Source: Methylophaga muralis (GTDB lineage Bacteria > Pseudomonadota > Gammaproteobacteria > Nitrosococcales > Methylophagaceae). From it: DNA of 64,000 bases. The first letter of the stretch is position 1. Each line of letters starts with the position of its first letter. Location: assembly GCF_001720165.1 (NCBI RefSeq), contig NZ_MCRI01000007.1, forward strand, positions 1 to 64,000. Reading direction: 5' to 3'. A model generated the notes under the pieces. That model was not told where the DNA came from. It saw only the letters and a list, made by a program, of their open reading frames with translations, and searched no databases. Below, one piece after another: positions 18,268 through 27,054 of this stretch. The position numbers were made by a program, and so were the translations under genes.

Positions 18268-19017
18268 ATGTCAAAACAATCACTTAGAATTCTGACTTAC
18301 AACCTGCATAAAGGCTTTAATACCGGCAATCGGCAGTTCATCCTGCATGAAATGCGTGAAGCATTACGCGAAGCCGATGCCGATATTATGTTGTTGCAGG
18401 AAATTCAAGGTGAACATACTGGTCATGAGCTGAAGCAGCAGCTTTGGCCTGGTCCGCATTGTGATTTTATTGCTGAAGATATCTGGCCACATTTTGCCTA
18501 TGCCAAAAATGCGGTGTACAGCGTCGGCCATCACGGCAACGCCATTCTCAGCAAATATGCTTTGCAAAGCTGGGAAAATATTAATGTTTCACCCTACACC
18601 TGGGCCAGCCGCAGTTTGTTACACGGCGTCATCCATATCCCCGATACCCAACAAGAACTGCATATTGTCTGTCTGCATCTTGGCCTTACAGGAACCGAAC
18701 GCAAACGTCAGTTACAAACGTTATGTGAGCGTATCGATGAGCATGTGCCGCACGGTGTACCACTTATAGTTGCCGGCGATTTTAATGACTGGAACGGCCA
18801 GGCAGAAAAACATTTCACTCAACGATTAGATTTGAAAGAAGCCTTTCGGACCTTGCATAAAACCCATGCACGAACCTGGCCTTCGTGGATGCCGATTTTC
18901 AAGATGGATCGCATTTACTACCGTGGGCTTGAGCCTACATCCTGTGAATGTCCGCCCCACTCTTCTTGGAAAATGCTTTCTGATCACGCGCCATTGATTG
19001 CTGCCTTTGAGTTTTAG
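18268..19017 (+). CDS. Endonuclease/exonuclease/phosphatase family protein (YbhP-like)
   Basis: A 249-residue metal-dependent phosphoesterase of the EEP superfamily. The order of motifs is LTYNLHKGFN (metal Asn), ADIMLLQEIQG (metal Glu), YSVGHHGNAILSKY, CLHLGLTGTERKRQL (catalytic His), VAGDFNDW (Asp/Asn pair) and SDHAPLIA (final Asp-His). This is closest to YbhP, which sits next to a cardiolipin synthase gene in E. coli; no such gene is here. No signal peptide. Substrate unknown: phospholipid, nucleotide and nucleic acid are all possible in the superfamily. Confidence 0.85.
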   Translation: MSKQSLRILTYNLHKGFNTGNRQFILHEMREALREADADIMLLQEIQGEHTGHELKQQLWPGPHCDFIAEDIWPHFAYAKNAVYSVGHHGNAILSKYALQSWENINVSPYTWASRSLLHGVIHIPDTQQELHIVCLHLGLTGTERKRQLQTLCERIDEHVPHGVPLIVAGDFNDWNGQAEKHFTQRLDLKEAFRTLHKTHARTWPSWMPIFKMDRIYYRGLEPTSCECPPHSSWKMLSDHAPLIAAFEF

Positions 19018-19086
19018 AACCCGTTTATTTAACGAAACCTGCTGAAATATTTCAGCGCTCCGCTAACTTCAATAAAGGAAATGATT

Positions 19087-19566
19087 ATGTTGAAAACATT
19101 ATCCACCGTAATGCTTGCGACGTTTATGTCTACCAGCTTTGCTAACGACGAAAGCCAAATGCATGGTGCATGGAAACTGGTGTCTTATGAAGTCGAAGTG
19201 CAGGAAACGGGAGAAATGTTTCATCCTATGGGTAAGAAGCCCACTGGCTATGTGGTGTTTACCCCTGAACAACGGGTTTGGTTTGTGTTAACCGGTGAAG
19301 GTCGTAAACCAGCGAAAACCGTTGAAGATAAAGCAGCTTTGTTAGATACCATTATTTCGTACACTGGCGGATATCGAATTGAAGACAACATGTGGATTAC
19401 CAGCGTGGAAGTCGCCTGGAACCCAGAATGGGTCGATACAGAACAAGCGCGTGAATTCAAAATTGATGGTGAACGTCTGCAAGTTTTCACCCCATGGCGA
19501 GTGATGCCAAATTGGCCGGAAAAAGACATGACCCGCAGTATCGTGACTTTTGAACGCTCAGAGTAG
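19087..19566 (+). CDS. Exported lipocalin-like domain protein
   Basis: A 159-residue protein with a short signal peptide (MLKTLSTVMLATFMSTSFA). The mature part starts HGAWKLVSYEVE and continues TGYVVFTPEQRVWFVLTGEGR, YTGGYRIEDN and ITSVEVAWNPEW, the pattern of the lipocalin-like (Lipocalin_5) family. Its ligand is unknown. I prefer the ATG at 19087, with AAGGA 7 bases upstream, to the ATG at 19081, which would be only 2 bases from it. It lies 54 bases before the sbtA-like gene, on the same strand. Confidence 0.78.
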   Translation: MLKTLSTVMLATFMSTSFANDESQMHGAWKLVSYEVEVQETGEMFHPMGKKPTGYVVFTPEQRVWFVLTGEGRKPAKTVEDKAALLDTIISYTGGYRIEDNMWITSVEVAWNPEWVDTEQAREFKIDGERLQVFTPWRVMPNWPEKDMTRSIVTFERSE

Positions 19567-19620
19567 GAAATAAACTCAAATTGAATTAAAGTGCGCGGCA
19601 TATAAGTTAAAGGAGTAAAT

Positions 19621-20555
19621 ATGCCTGACATCGTGGTCATGTTTTTTCTACTGGGTTTAGTGGGTGGACTGGTTAAGTCTGATCTGGCTATTCCTAAAGC
19701 AGCTTACGATGTTTTAAGTCTGTTATTGATGCTGACTATCGGCCTCAAAGGCGGCATGGCATTACATGGCAACATGGGTTGGAGTCTGCTACCTGAGCTA
19801 ATGTCAGTGGCATTATTAGGCTTTTTAATCCCGCTAATTCTATTTCCGCTGTTGTGGAAAGTGGTTCGATTGAATTTGGCTGACAGTGCCAGTTTTGCTG
19901 CCCACTATGGTTCAGTCAGCGCCGGGACTTTTGCTGTGGCACTGGCCTACGCCGAAAGCAATCAAATGCTGGTTGGCGGTCAGGTAACTCTTTACTTGGT
20001 ACTACTGGAATTACCCGCAATTGTTATCGGCTTGATGTTATATCGGCATTTTAGTGGAGTAAAAAATGCCGCATCAGGTGGCATGATGAGTATCTTGCAC
20101 GAGTCATTAACTAACAGAGGCGTGATTCTGCTGGTTGGCGGGGTGTTAATTGGTTGGATGTACGGCCCAAGACAAGGCGCGGGGGTCACCGATTTATACA
20201 CCGGAGCTTTATGGGTGTACTGGCTTTGTTTCTGCTTGAAATGGGTATTGTTGCTGCCGAAGCATTAAGTAAATTATCTCGCGATAAAATTCCAGTGGTG
20301 ATATTTGCCATTGTTGCGCCGACCGTCTTGGCGTTAGCCGGATTATTTACCGGTAAATTGCTGGGGCTACCGGACGGTTCGGTATTAATCCTGGCAAGTT
20401 TAACCGCCAGTGCTTCTTATATCGCAGCACCGGTTGCAGTGCGATCAGCTATTCCACAAGCCGATATTGGCTTAGCCATGTTGGCGGCTTTGGGGCTGAC
20501 TTTCCCATTTAATGTCATTGTCGGTATTCCGCTGTATCACAGCCTGATTGGTTAA
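19621..20555 (+). pseudogene. SbtA-like sodium-dependent bicarbonate carrier, one frameshift
   Basis: The two frames 19621-20211 and 20211-20555 add up to one membrane protein of about 311 residues, the normal size of the SbtA/DUF897 family. It opens with VVMFFLLGLVGGLVKSDLAIP and includes HYGSVSAGTFAVALAYAE and, after the break, LLEMGIVAAEALSKL and TASASYIAAPVAVRSAIPQAD. The break is after DLYTGAL; adding one A at about 20211 (TTATGG to TTAATGG) gives GALMGVLALF and restores the frame. The family imports bicarbonate with sodium in cyanobacteria. AAAGGAG lies 6 bases before the ATG. Either a sequence error or a fresh mutation. Confidence 0.85.
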
Positions 20556-20647
20556 TCAGTGGCTTTTTATTTCTAACCAATAGGATGGAACCCTGATAGA
20601 CGAACTCAGTCGCACTAATAACCTAGCCATGAAACATGGAGTTATTA

Positions 20648-21988
20648 ATGTCTGTATTTCGTCAACTATCACTTTTTGGTTTACTCAGTTTATTGCTTAT
20701 TTCTACTGTACGAGCTGAATCCAACTCCACAATCGTCATTGACTCTGCAAGGTTGTTTGATGGCGAACATGTGATTGAACAAGCGAGAATGGTGATTGAA
20801 AACGACACGATAATCGCCGTCGGCTCACAACAGGAAATCGCCCTCCCAGCTCAAGCTCGTCATCTCAGCTATGCAAATCGTTTCATCATGCCCGGCCTTA
20901 TTGCCGCTCACTCACATGTTGGAACCGTGTCCGGTTTACAACATGGCGGTGACTTCTACAGTCGCGAAACTGTGATGCGTGATCTAGCCCAGTTCCAACG
21001 ATATGGTGTGGTTGCCGTTAATGCATTAGGGCTTAATCGTCCGTTATTCCATGAGTTACGAAATGAAATGCGTGGCAGCCATCATCGAGGTGCTGATTTA
21101 TATGGTGCTGGTGCCGGTGTAGGAGCTATTGATGGCGCGCCACCGAAAGGTCGAATGGGCTTAACGGAAGATCAGGCAGAACGTCCAGCCACTCCCGCAG
21201 CAGCACGTTTAGCTGTCAAACAAATGAATGATGCTGGAATCGATATGGTGAAAGTCTGGGTCGATGGAATGGGTGGCGATGTTCCCACTATGCCAGCCGA
21301 GATCTATCAGGCAGCTTTTGAAGAAGCCCATGCTCTGGGACTTCCATCGGCCGCTCATATTCATTATCTGGATGATGCCAAAGGTGTAGTTGCTGCAGGT
21401 GTGAATGTCGTTGCTCACGGGGTACGTGATACCGATGTAGATCAAGAATTTATCGATTTAATGTTGGCGGGAGATGTCTGGTATGTGCCCACTATCAATA
21501 TTAATGAAGCTGAATATATATATGCTCAACATCCCGAATGGCTGCATGATCCATTTTTTACTGCCAGCCTGAGTCCAGAACTGCAGCAGCAATTGAGTGA
21601 CGATTCCTGGCGCGAAGCAGCCCTGGCGAAAAGTGAAAAAAACCGTCAGTCGGTTAACTACAACATTAAAAACCTGACAAAACTGCACAATGCCGGAGTC
21701 AAAATTGCTTTGGGCACGGATTCCGGAGCAACGGCCTTGAGGATTCCCGGATTTGCTGAGCACCGTGAACTGGAATTGATGGTACAGGCAGGCATGTCAA
21801 CAACCTCTGTTTTACAGGCCGCAACAGCTAATGCAGCAGCTATGATGCAATTACCTAATCGGGGACGCTTGGCCGCCGGTTATCAAGCTGACTTTATGGT
21901 TCTGTCCGCCGATCCGACCTTTAATATTCTTGCCAGCAGACAAATTGTTGAAGTCTGGCGTTACGGAATTCAACAAGAAAAATTCTGA
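20648..21988 (+). CDS. Exported amidohydrolase-superfamily metalloenzyme
   Basis: A 446-residue protein with a signal peptide (residues 1-24, ending TVRA), followed by the imidazolonepropionase-like amidohydrolase fold. The metal-binding HxH is in AAHSHVG, further ligands in AHIHYL and VAHGV, and the essential Asp in LGTDSGA. The C-terminal TANAAAMMQLPNRGRLAAGYQADFMVL is the usual ending. It should hydrolyse a cyclic amide, dipeptide or similar substrate in the periplasm. Start: ATG at 20648 after GGAG with 7 bases spacing; the ATG at 20636 has no such site. Substrate unknown. Confidence 0.85.
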   Translation: MSVFRQLSLFGLLSLLLISTVRAESNSTIVIDSARLFDGEHVIEQARMVIENDTIIAVGSQQEIALPAQARHLSYANRFIMPGLIAAHSHVGTVSGLQHGGDFYSRETVMRDLAQFQRYGVVAVNALGLNRPLFHELRNEMRGSHHRGADLYGAGAGVGAIDGAPPKGRMGLTEDQAERPATPAAARLAVKQMNDAGIDMVKVWVDGMGGDVPTMPAEIYQAAFEEAHALGLPSAAHIHYLDDAKGVVAAGVNVVAHGVRDTDVDQEFIDLMLAGDVWYVPTININEAEYIYAQHPEWLHDPFFTASLSPELQQQLSDDSWREAALAKSEKNRQSVNYNIKNLTKLHNAGVKIALGTDSGATALRIPGFAEHRELELMVQAGMSTTSVLQAATANAAAMMQLPNRGRLAAGYQADFMVLSADPTFNILASRQIVEVWRYGIQQEKF

Positions 21989-22070
21989 AGCTGATAACTT
22001 CGGTTCAACTATTGCATAGTTTTGCTGAAGGTTGATATCACGCTACTGCAATTTATTAGGCTTGATCGCT

Positions 22071-22131
22071 CAGATTACGATGCAGCGCCAGTCTCTTAGG
22101 GTTGGCGTATTTCTGAACAACGCGTAATCTG
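22071..22131. other. Nested inverted repeats, possible structured RNA or regulatory site
   Basis: An outer nine-pair stem CAGATTACG (22071-22079) with CGTAATCTG (22123-22131) encloses an inner five-pair stem CGCCA (22086-22090) with TGGCG (22103-22107). There is no T run after it, so it is not a terminator. It lies 113 bases before the MFS start, in a 256-base gap otherwise without features. Confidence 0.4.
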
Positions 22132-22244
22132 GTTTCATAATGCTTTATTGTGGTGCGGCTAAACCATTGCAGGTCGTCATTTAGACTCATTCCGGAGTTA
22201 TTAAACAGATAAAACTAATTGTTTGAGCATTGAAGGAGCAAGGG

Positions 22245-23555
22245 ATGCATTCGTTAGCACTGCTAAAACCTATTCAATCAATATTATTTAGCGTGGCGCT
22301 ATTGCTGCTTGGCAATGGATTGATTAGTACCCTGCTCACTTTACGTGGCACCAGTGAAGGATTTTCCAGTGCCGTAATGGGCATGATCATGTCGGCCTAT
22401 TTTGTCGGATTTATCTGTGGCACCTGGGTAAGCGGTCGTTTAATCCGCCGGATGGGTCATATCCGCACTTTTGCTTTCTGCGCTTCGGTCTGCGCCACCA
22501 CCACACTCTTGCACGTACTCTTTATCGATCAATGGGCCTGGATGGGCTTTCGTTTCTTTTATGGTTTGGCTTACATCACCTTAATGACAGTGATTGAAAG
22601 CTGGCTTAATAGTCAGGCTGCCAGCCATGAGCGTGGAAAGATCTTTGCGTTTTACATGGTGGTTAACTTAGGTGCGCTTGCCATTGCACAACAAATGCTC
22701 AATCTTGATTCACCGGAAGGCTTTTTGTTATTCGCTTTGGTATCCATTCTAGTCAGTTGGGCGATTCTGCCTTTGACATTGACCCGTCGTAACCAACCGA
22801 ATATTGCGACAGAAAGACCTAAAAGCAGTCTAAAAAGCTTATTGAAAATTGCTCCATTAGCTGTTGCCGGAGCAGCCTTGTCCGGGTTGGCAATGGGCGC
22901 TTTCTGGTCCATGACACCGATTTATGCCACACAACTCGGTTATGACATCAGCGGCATCGCGATGATCATGAGCTTAACCATTATCGGTGGTGCTGTTTTG
23001 CAGATCCCCATTGGTCGTTATTCCGATAAACATGATCGCCCCAAAGTTATGACCTGGGTGGTCATGCTGGCTGCTGCTATATCGATAATAATGATCATCG
23101 TGCCCACCCAAAAACTACTGCTCAGTTTGTTTTTTATCTGGGGTGGCCTGGCGTTTTCCATTTATCCATTATCCGTTGCCCAATTAATCGATCAGCTGCA
23201 TCCGGATGAAATCGTTTCGGGTTCCTCCGATATGCTGGTACTGCATGGTGCGGGCTGTGCGTTTGCTCCAGTGCTATCCGGTTCATTAATGACCGTACTG
23301 GGGCCGCATGGATTACCAATTTATATTGGTTTGGTATTGTTATTACTTGGTGGCTACACCATTTACCGTCGGCGTCGTGTGGTCGATCTGGTGAGTGGTC
23401 AAAATGCTCATTTTGAACCAATGGTGCAAACCAGTGCTCAAGCGTTGAATATGATGTTTGATCAACAACAACGTGATCTGTTTGATGATCCAAGTTTTTA
23501 CGGGGAAGAAGAACAGAACCGTATTATCAATGCTTTGCGTCAAAGTGGTTCTTAA
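22245..23555 (+). CDS. MFS transporter, YcaD-like
   Basis: A 436-residue major facilitator with twelve predicted membrane helices and a long soluble C-terminal tail. The loop 2-3 signature WVSGRLIRRMGHIRTF and the second-half GRYSDKHDRPKVM mark the fold; FYGLAYITLMTVIESWLNSQA and SERGKIFAFYMVVN-like segments resemble YcaD. Substrate unknown. I chose the ATG at 22245, with AAGGAG 7 bases upstream; the frame's first codon at 22230 is a TTG that precedes that site. Confidence 0.82.
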   Translation: MHSLALLKPIQSILFSVALLLLGNGLISTLLTLRGTSEGFSSAVMGMIMSAYFVGFICGTWVSGRLIRRMGHIRTFAFCASVCATTTLLHVLFIDQWAWMGFRFFYGLAYITLMTVIESWLNSQAASHERGKIFAFYMVVNLGALAIAQQMLNLDSPEGFLLFALVSILVSWAILPLTLTRRNQPNIATERPKSSLKSLLKIAPLAVAGAALSGLAMGAFWSMTPIYATQLGYDISGIAMIMSLTIIGGAVLQIPIGRYSDKHDRPKVMTWVVMLAAAISIIMIIVPTQKLLLSLFFIWGGLAFSIYPLSVAQLIDQLHPDEIVSGSSDMLVLHGAGCAFAPVLSGSLMTVLGPHGLPIYIGLVLLLLGGYTIYRRRRVVDLVSGQNAHFEPMVQTSAQALNMMFDQQQRDLFDDPSFYGEEEQNRIINALRQSGS

Positions 23556-23681
23556 ACTAGGTTTTTTTGTAGACATCGTCTTTAATAAACGTGATCCTTG
23601 CCAGGCAAAAAAGCGCTGCCAGCATGTACTCGATGTTTTAACTGGCAAATGCTTTTGATATCACTTGATCACGGAAACAAA

Positions 23682-24596
23682 ATGGAAAATCGCCAGCCTC
23701 ATCACCACGAAGTTGCAAACTATAATCGCGCTTTTGCTATCGGTATCAGCTTAAATGTGGTGTTTGTCATTATTGAAGCCAGCTATGGCATTTTAGCTGG
23801 TTCGATGGCGCTATTAGCGGATGCCGGACATAACTTAAGTGATGTGGTGAGTTTGATACTCGCATGGGGTGCCAGCATTCTGGCGAAAAAAGCCGCCACA
23901 GCGAAACGCACTTATGGTTTTCGCAAAGCCACTGTGATGGCGGCCCTAATAAGCTCCATCATGTTGTTTATTGCTTTAGGCGCTATCGCCTGGGAATCGA
24001 TCAATAGAATGTTAAATCCCCAGCCGGTTGAAGGCATGACCGTAATTGTTGTTGCCAGCATCGGTGTAGTAATCAACACCATCACTGCGCTGTTGTTTTT
24101 TAAGGGTCAAAAACAGGATTTAAATATTCGCGGTGCCTTTCTACATATGGCTGCCGATGCGGCTGTATCGCTAGGGGTTGTAATTGCCGGATTGTTTATT
24201 CTGTTCAAAGGTTGGTTATGGATTGACCCACTCGTCAGCCTGTTGATTGTGGCGATTATTTTGGTGGGTACCTGGCGCTTATTTCGTGAATCGTTCAATT
24301 ATGCAATGGACGCTGTACCGGAAAATATTGATCTGCAAAAAATTCAGCAGTATTTACTGGATTTGGAACAGGTCGACTCACTGCATGATTTACATGTCTG
24401 GCCATTAAGCACCAGTGAAACGGCATTAACCGCGCATTTAGTGGTGAAAAATAATCCATTGGACAACGCATTTTTAGCCCAACTGCAACATGATCTGCAT
24501 GATCATTTTGATATTGAGCATGTAACAATTCAGCTGGAATCCATTGAGCAAGCCAGTTTATGTTTGCTCGGTAGCAACAATGAGTGTCATCGTTAA
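23682..24596 (+). CDS. czcD: Cation diffusion facilitator (zinc/cobalt/cadmium exporter)
   Basis: A 304-residue CDF transporter with six membrane helices that exports divalent metal, usually zinc, in exchange for protons. The N-terminus is His-rich (ENRQPHHHE). The metal site is visible as ADAGHNLSDVV in helix 2 and HMAADAAVSLGV in helix 5 (HD/HxxxD pairs). The soluble C-terminal domain has LHDLHVWPLSTSETALTAHLVV and a final Cys/His-rich end. The ATG at 23682 begins the native His-rich head; the longer frame to 23598 is not typical. The ribosome binding site is weak. Confidence 0.9.
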   Translation: MENRQPHHHEVANYNRAFAIGISLNVVFVIIEASYGILAGSMALLADAGHNLSDVVSLILAWGASILAKKAATAKRTYGFRKATVMAALISSIMLFIALGAIAWESINRMLNPQPVEGMTVIVVASIGVVINTITALLFFKGQKQDLNIRGAFLHMAADAAVSLGVVIAGLFILFKGWLWIDPLVSLLIVAIILVGTWRLFRESFNYAMDAVPENIDLQKIQQYLLDLEQVDSLHDLHVWPLSTSETALTAHLVVKNNPLDNAFLAQLQHDLHDHFDIEHVTIQLESIEQASLCLLGSNNECHR

Positions 24597-24687
24597 GCCA
24601 TTTAATCAAAGATGATTTACCCTTCCTCACTCACAGCAACTCTGTTATGGTGCCTCACTTATCACTGACTGGCGCTAAGTAATCAAG

Positions 24688-25236
24688 ATGCATGGAAAGT
24701 TAATTAAGTGGAAAGATGACAGAGGTTTTGGCTTTATCCTCTGCGAGCATAATCAACAGGAAGTCTTTGTACATATTTCCGCCTTTCCAAGCGGCAGCCC
24801 GCGCCCCAAAGTCGGTGAAATGCTTGGTTTTGAAATAGAAACTACGGCAGACGGTAAAACCCGAGCCATAAATATTAGCCGTGCGGCATCGTTAAAACCC
24901 AAAGCTTCGCCAGTCAAGCTTAGTAAAACACCCGGTAAAACCACCAAATCAATCAGCTTAATAATTGCAGTGATATTGGTGGTTTTAATTGCAGTAAGTG
25001 TTTCTCAAAAATTCACTTCTGCTCCAACTTCAGCTGCAACTGAGCAGATTACGCCGAGTGGTATTTCAACGGTGCCAGAAGTGACTGCGACTCAATTTAG
25101 TTGTGATGGCAGAACCCATTGCAGCGAAATGACATCTTGTGCAGAAGCTAAGTATTTTCTTAAAAACTGTCCAAACACAATGATGGATGGTGATCAGGAT
25201 GGCGTACCTTGTGAAGCACAGCACTGCGTTTTCTAA
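24688..25236 (+). CDS. Cold-shock domain - membrane helix - Excalibur fusion protein
   Basis: A 182-residue three-part protein. Residues 1-66 are a cold-shock domain: GKLIKWKDDRGFGFI contains RNP1 and VFVHISAF contains RNP2, so it should bind single-stranded nucleic acid. A Lys-rich linker leads to one membrane helix (about 88-106). Residues 137-180 are an Excalibur calcium-binding domain with six Cys and the D167-D169-D171-G loop (DGDQDGVPCE). The likely topology is cold-shock domain in the cytoplasm and Excalibur outside. The 3' end overlaps the convergent fucP-like gene by four bases. Related fusions exist in gammaproteobacteria; the role is unknown. Confidence 0.85.
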   Translation: MHGKLIKWKDDRGFGFILCEHNQQEVFVHISAFPSGSPRPKVGEMLGFEIETTADGKTRAINISRAASLKPKASPVKLSKTPGKTTKSISLIIAVILVVLIAVSVSQKFTSAPTSAATEQITPSGISTVPEVTATQFSCDGRTHCSEMTSCAEAKYFLKNCPNTMMDGDQDGVPCEAQHCVF

Positions 25237-26510
25237 CACGCTCTTTTAGAGCGCACATCAAAATAGCCATAGGCAGCGACCACCAAAAAACAGGCTGCAG
25301 GAACAATATAGGAAATCGCCGTATTAAATACGTCGATCAACGCTCCCTGAAACAACGGCATAATCGCACCGCCGAGAATCGCCATCACCAGTCCAGCCGC
25401 ACCAAATTTGGTATCTTCGCCCAAGCCTTTTAATGCCACTCCGTAGATAGTCGGGAACATCAGCGACAAACAGGCCGAAATAGAAACGATGGCCCAAACT
25501 CCGGAAATAGTTGGACTCAACATGGCAAATAAACATAAAGCGCTGCCAGTTAAGGCGAGTATGGTCATCAACACCGTTGGCCGGACATAGCCCATCAACC
25601 AGGTCATCGCAAAACGGGACACCAAAAACACCAGCAAACTGTATTGCAAATAAATACTGGCATCGGCTGCGGTACCGCCCATCGCCTGCTGCACATACTG
25701 AATGGTGAAGGTCCAGACGCAGACTTGTGCCGCTACATTAAAAAATTGAGCAATAACGCCAAATCGGTAATGGGTATTGGCCATCAAGCGTTTAAATATC
25801 TGTGCGAAATGTAATTCACCGATGCTCGACACCACCGCTTCACGTGGTTTTGGCACTTTGGAAAACAAAATCATCAGCCAAATCAACAACAAAGCCGCCG
25901 CCATGCTCACATAAGGCAACATCACGGCTTTAAGTTCCGCGGCTTGTACCAGCTTTAATTCTTCAACCGTCATTAACGCCCGATCAGCAGCTTCGGCAAT
26001 ATGCAAATTGGGCAGGATTAATGTAGCGGCTAGAAAAACGCCTAGATTAGTCCCAACCGGATTAAAGGCTTGCGCCAGATTGAGTCTGCGTGTGGCATTT
26101 TCTAATGGGCCCATCGCCATCACAAAGGGATTGGCCGAAGTTTCCAGAATCGATAATCCGGAGGCCAGAATAAATAACGCCGCGAGAAAATAATGATAAT
26201 TCATTGCCAGACTGGCAGGATAAAACGCTAAGGCACCGATTACCGCCAACCCTAAACCGCATAAAACACCAGTTTTATAGGAATATCGGCGGTTAATAAA
26301 AGCGGCGGGTATTGCCAGACAAAAGTATGCCCCGTAATAAGCAAATTGCACTAAGGCAGATTGCAAGGTGCTCATGGCAAAGATTTGACTGAACACTTTG
26401 ACCAATGGATCGGTCATATTCGCTGCCACACCCCAGGCAGCAAAACAGGTGATCAATAAAATAAACACCAGTCGCATTTCTGGGTAGACAAAGGGCTTTT
26501 TGACCGACAT
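25233..26510 (-). CDS. FucP-type sugar:H+ symporter (MFS)
   Basis: A 425-residue transporter with twelve predicted helices. The segments ALVQFAYYGAYFCLAIPAAFINRRYSYKTGVL, ILASGLSILETSANPFVMAMGP and RRLNLAQAFNPVGTNLGVFLAA are hallmarks of the L-fucose/glucose/galactose symporter subfamily. It would import a hexose or deoxyhexose with protons. No sugar catabolic gene lies near it, so the sugar cannot be guessed. It is monocistronic and convergent with the cold-shock fusion gene. Confidence 0.85.
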   Translation of the reverse strand: MSVKKPFVYPEMRLVFILLITCFAAWGVAANMTDPLVKVFSQIFAMSTLQSALVQFAYYGAYFCLAIPAAFINRRYSYKTGVLCGLGLAVIGALAFYPASLAMNYHYFLAALFILASGLSILETSANPFVMAMGPLENATRRLNLAQAFNPVGTNLGVFLAATLILPNLHIAEAADRALMTVEELKLVQAAELKAVMLPYVSMAAALLLIWLMILFSKVPKPREAVVSSIGELHFAQIFKRLMANTHYRFGVIAQFFNVAAQVCVWTFTIQYVQQAMGGTAADASIYLQYSLLVFLVSRFAMTWLMGYVRPTVLMTILALTGSALCLFAMLSPTISGVWAIVSISACLSLMFPTIYGVALKGLGEDTKFGAAGLVMAILGGAIMPLFQGALIDVFNTAISYIVPAACFLVVAAYGYFDVRSKRAC

Positions 26511-26592
26511 AACGTTCAGGCTCCGTACTGCTCGCAGGCTTTTTACCTGAGTGTAACAGTAATTTAATGGAACCCGAGATAGCTGAGATTAT

Positions 26593-27054
26593 TTACTTAT
26601 CGCCAAATAACGCTACAAAATCACCTGAGAATTTGCCTGCCATTTTTTGATCGCTATATAAACTGGCCACCACACTTATCCGTGCTTTGCCTTTGCGTCG
26701 TAATGTGGTGAGAAATGTCGGCCAATCCTCTTCATCTACCAATACCGCAGTGGCCGTAAACTCTTGCGTCATGGGTTTCAGATAAGCCATTTCATTGCGT
26801 TGAATCACCAAACGCGAGGCTATCCCCTCTTCCGCCAAACGGGTATGCAATAACGACCAGGCCGACAAAATAGCTAATGTCGAAGCACTGCCACCAAATA
26901 CCGTTTCCTGATGATTAATATTGGGGGCTAATGGTGCAGCCAAAGTTAGCGTCTGCTGATTTATATCCAGCACTGACACCTGCATTGCAGCTGACAATGG
27001 GATATGTTGGTGCAGATACCGTTGTAATTGTTGAGTTTTGCTCATAACTGTCAT
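26593..27054 (-). CDS. YiiD C-terminal-type thioesterase domain protein
   Basis: A 153-residue hotdog-fold protein. The segments MQVSVLDINQQTLTLAAPLAPNINHQETVFGGSASTLAI and YLKPM with TATAV resemble the C-terminal thioesterase domain of YiiD (DUF4442 superfamily). It would cleave an acyl thioester such as an acyl-CoA; the substrate is unknown. Its ATG at 27054 overlaps the upstream stop as TAATG, so it is translated with the amidotransferase gene. An ATG three codons later (27045) is an alternative start. Confidence 0.75.
   Translation of the reverse strand: MTVMSKTQQLQRYLHQHIPLSAAMQVSVLDINQQTLTLAAPLAPNINHQETVFGGSASTLAILSAWSLLHTRLAEEGIASRLVIQRNEMAYLKPMTQEFTATAVLVDEEDWPTFLTTLRRKGKARISVVASLYSDQKMAGKFSGDFVALFGDK

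Noticed and set aside
21989-22244. Possible tRNA or degenerate tRNA in the structured leader
   Set aside because: No cloverleaf, no TTCGA-type loop and no CCA-end pattern; only nested stems.
24753-24947. Open frame opposite the cold-shock fusion gene
   Set aside because: Shadow of a well-supported domain on the plus strand.
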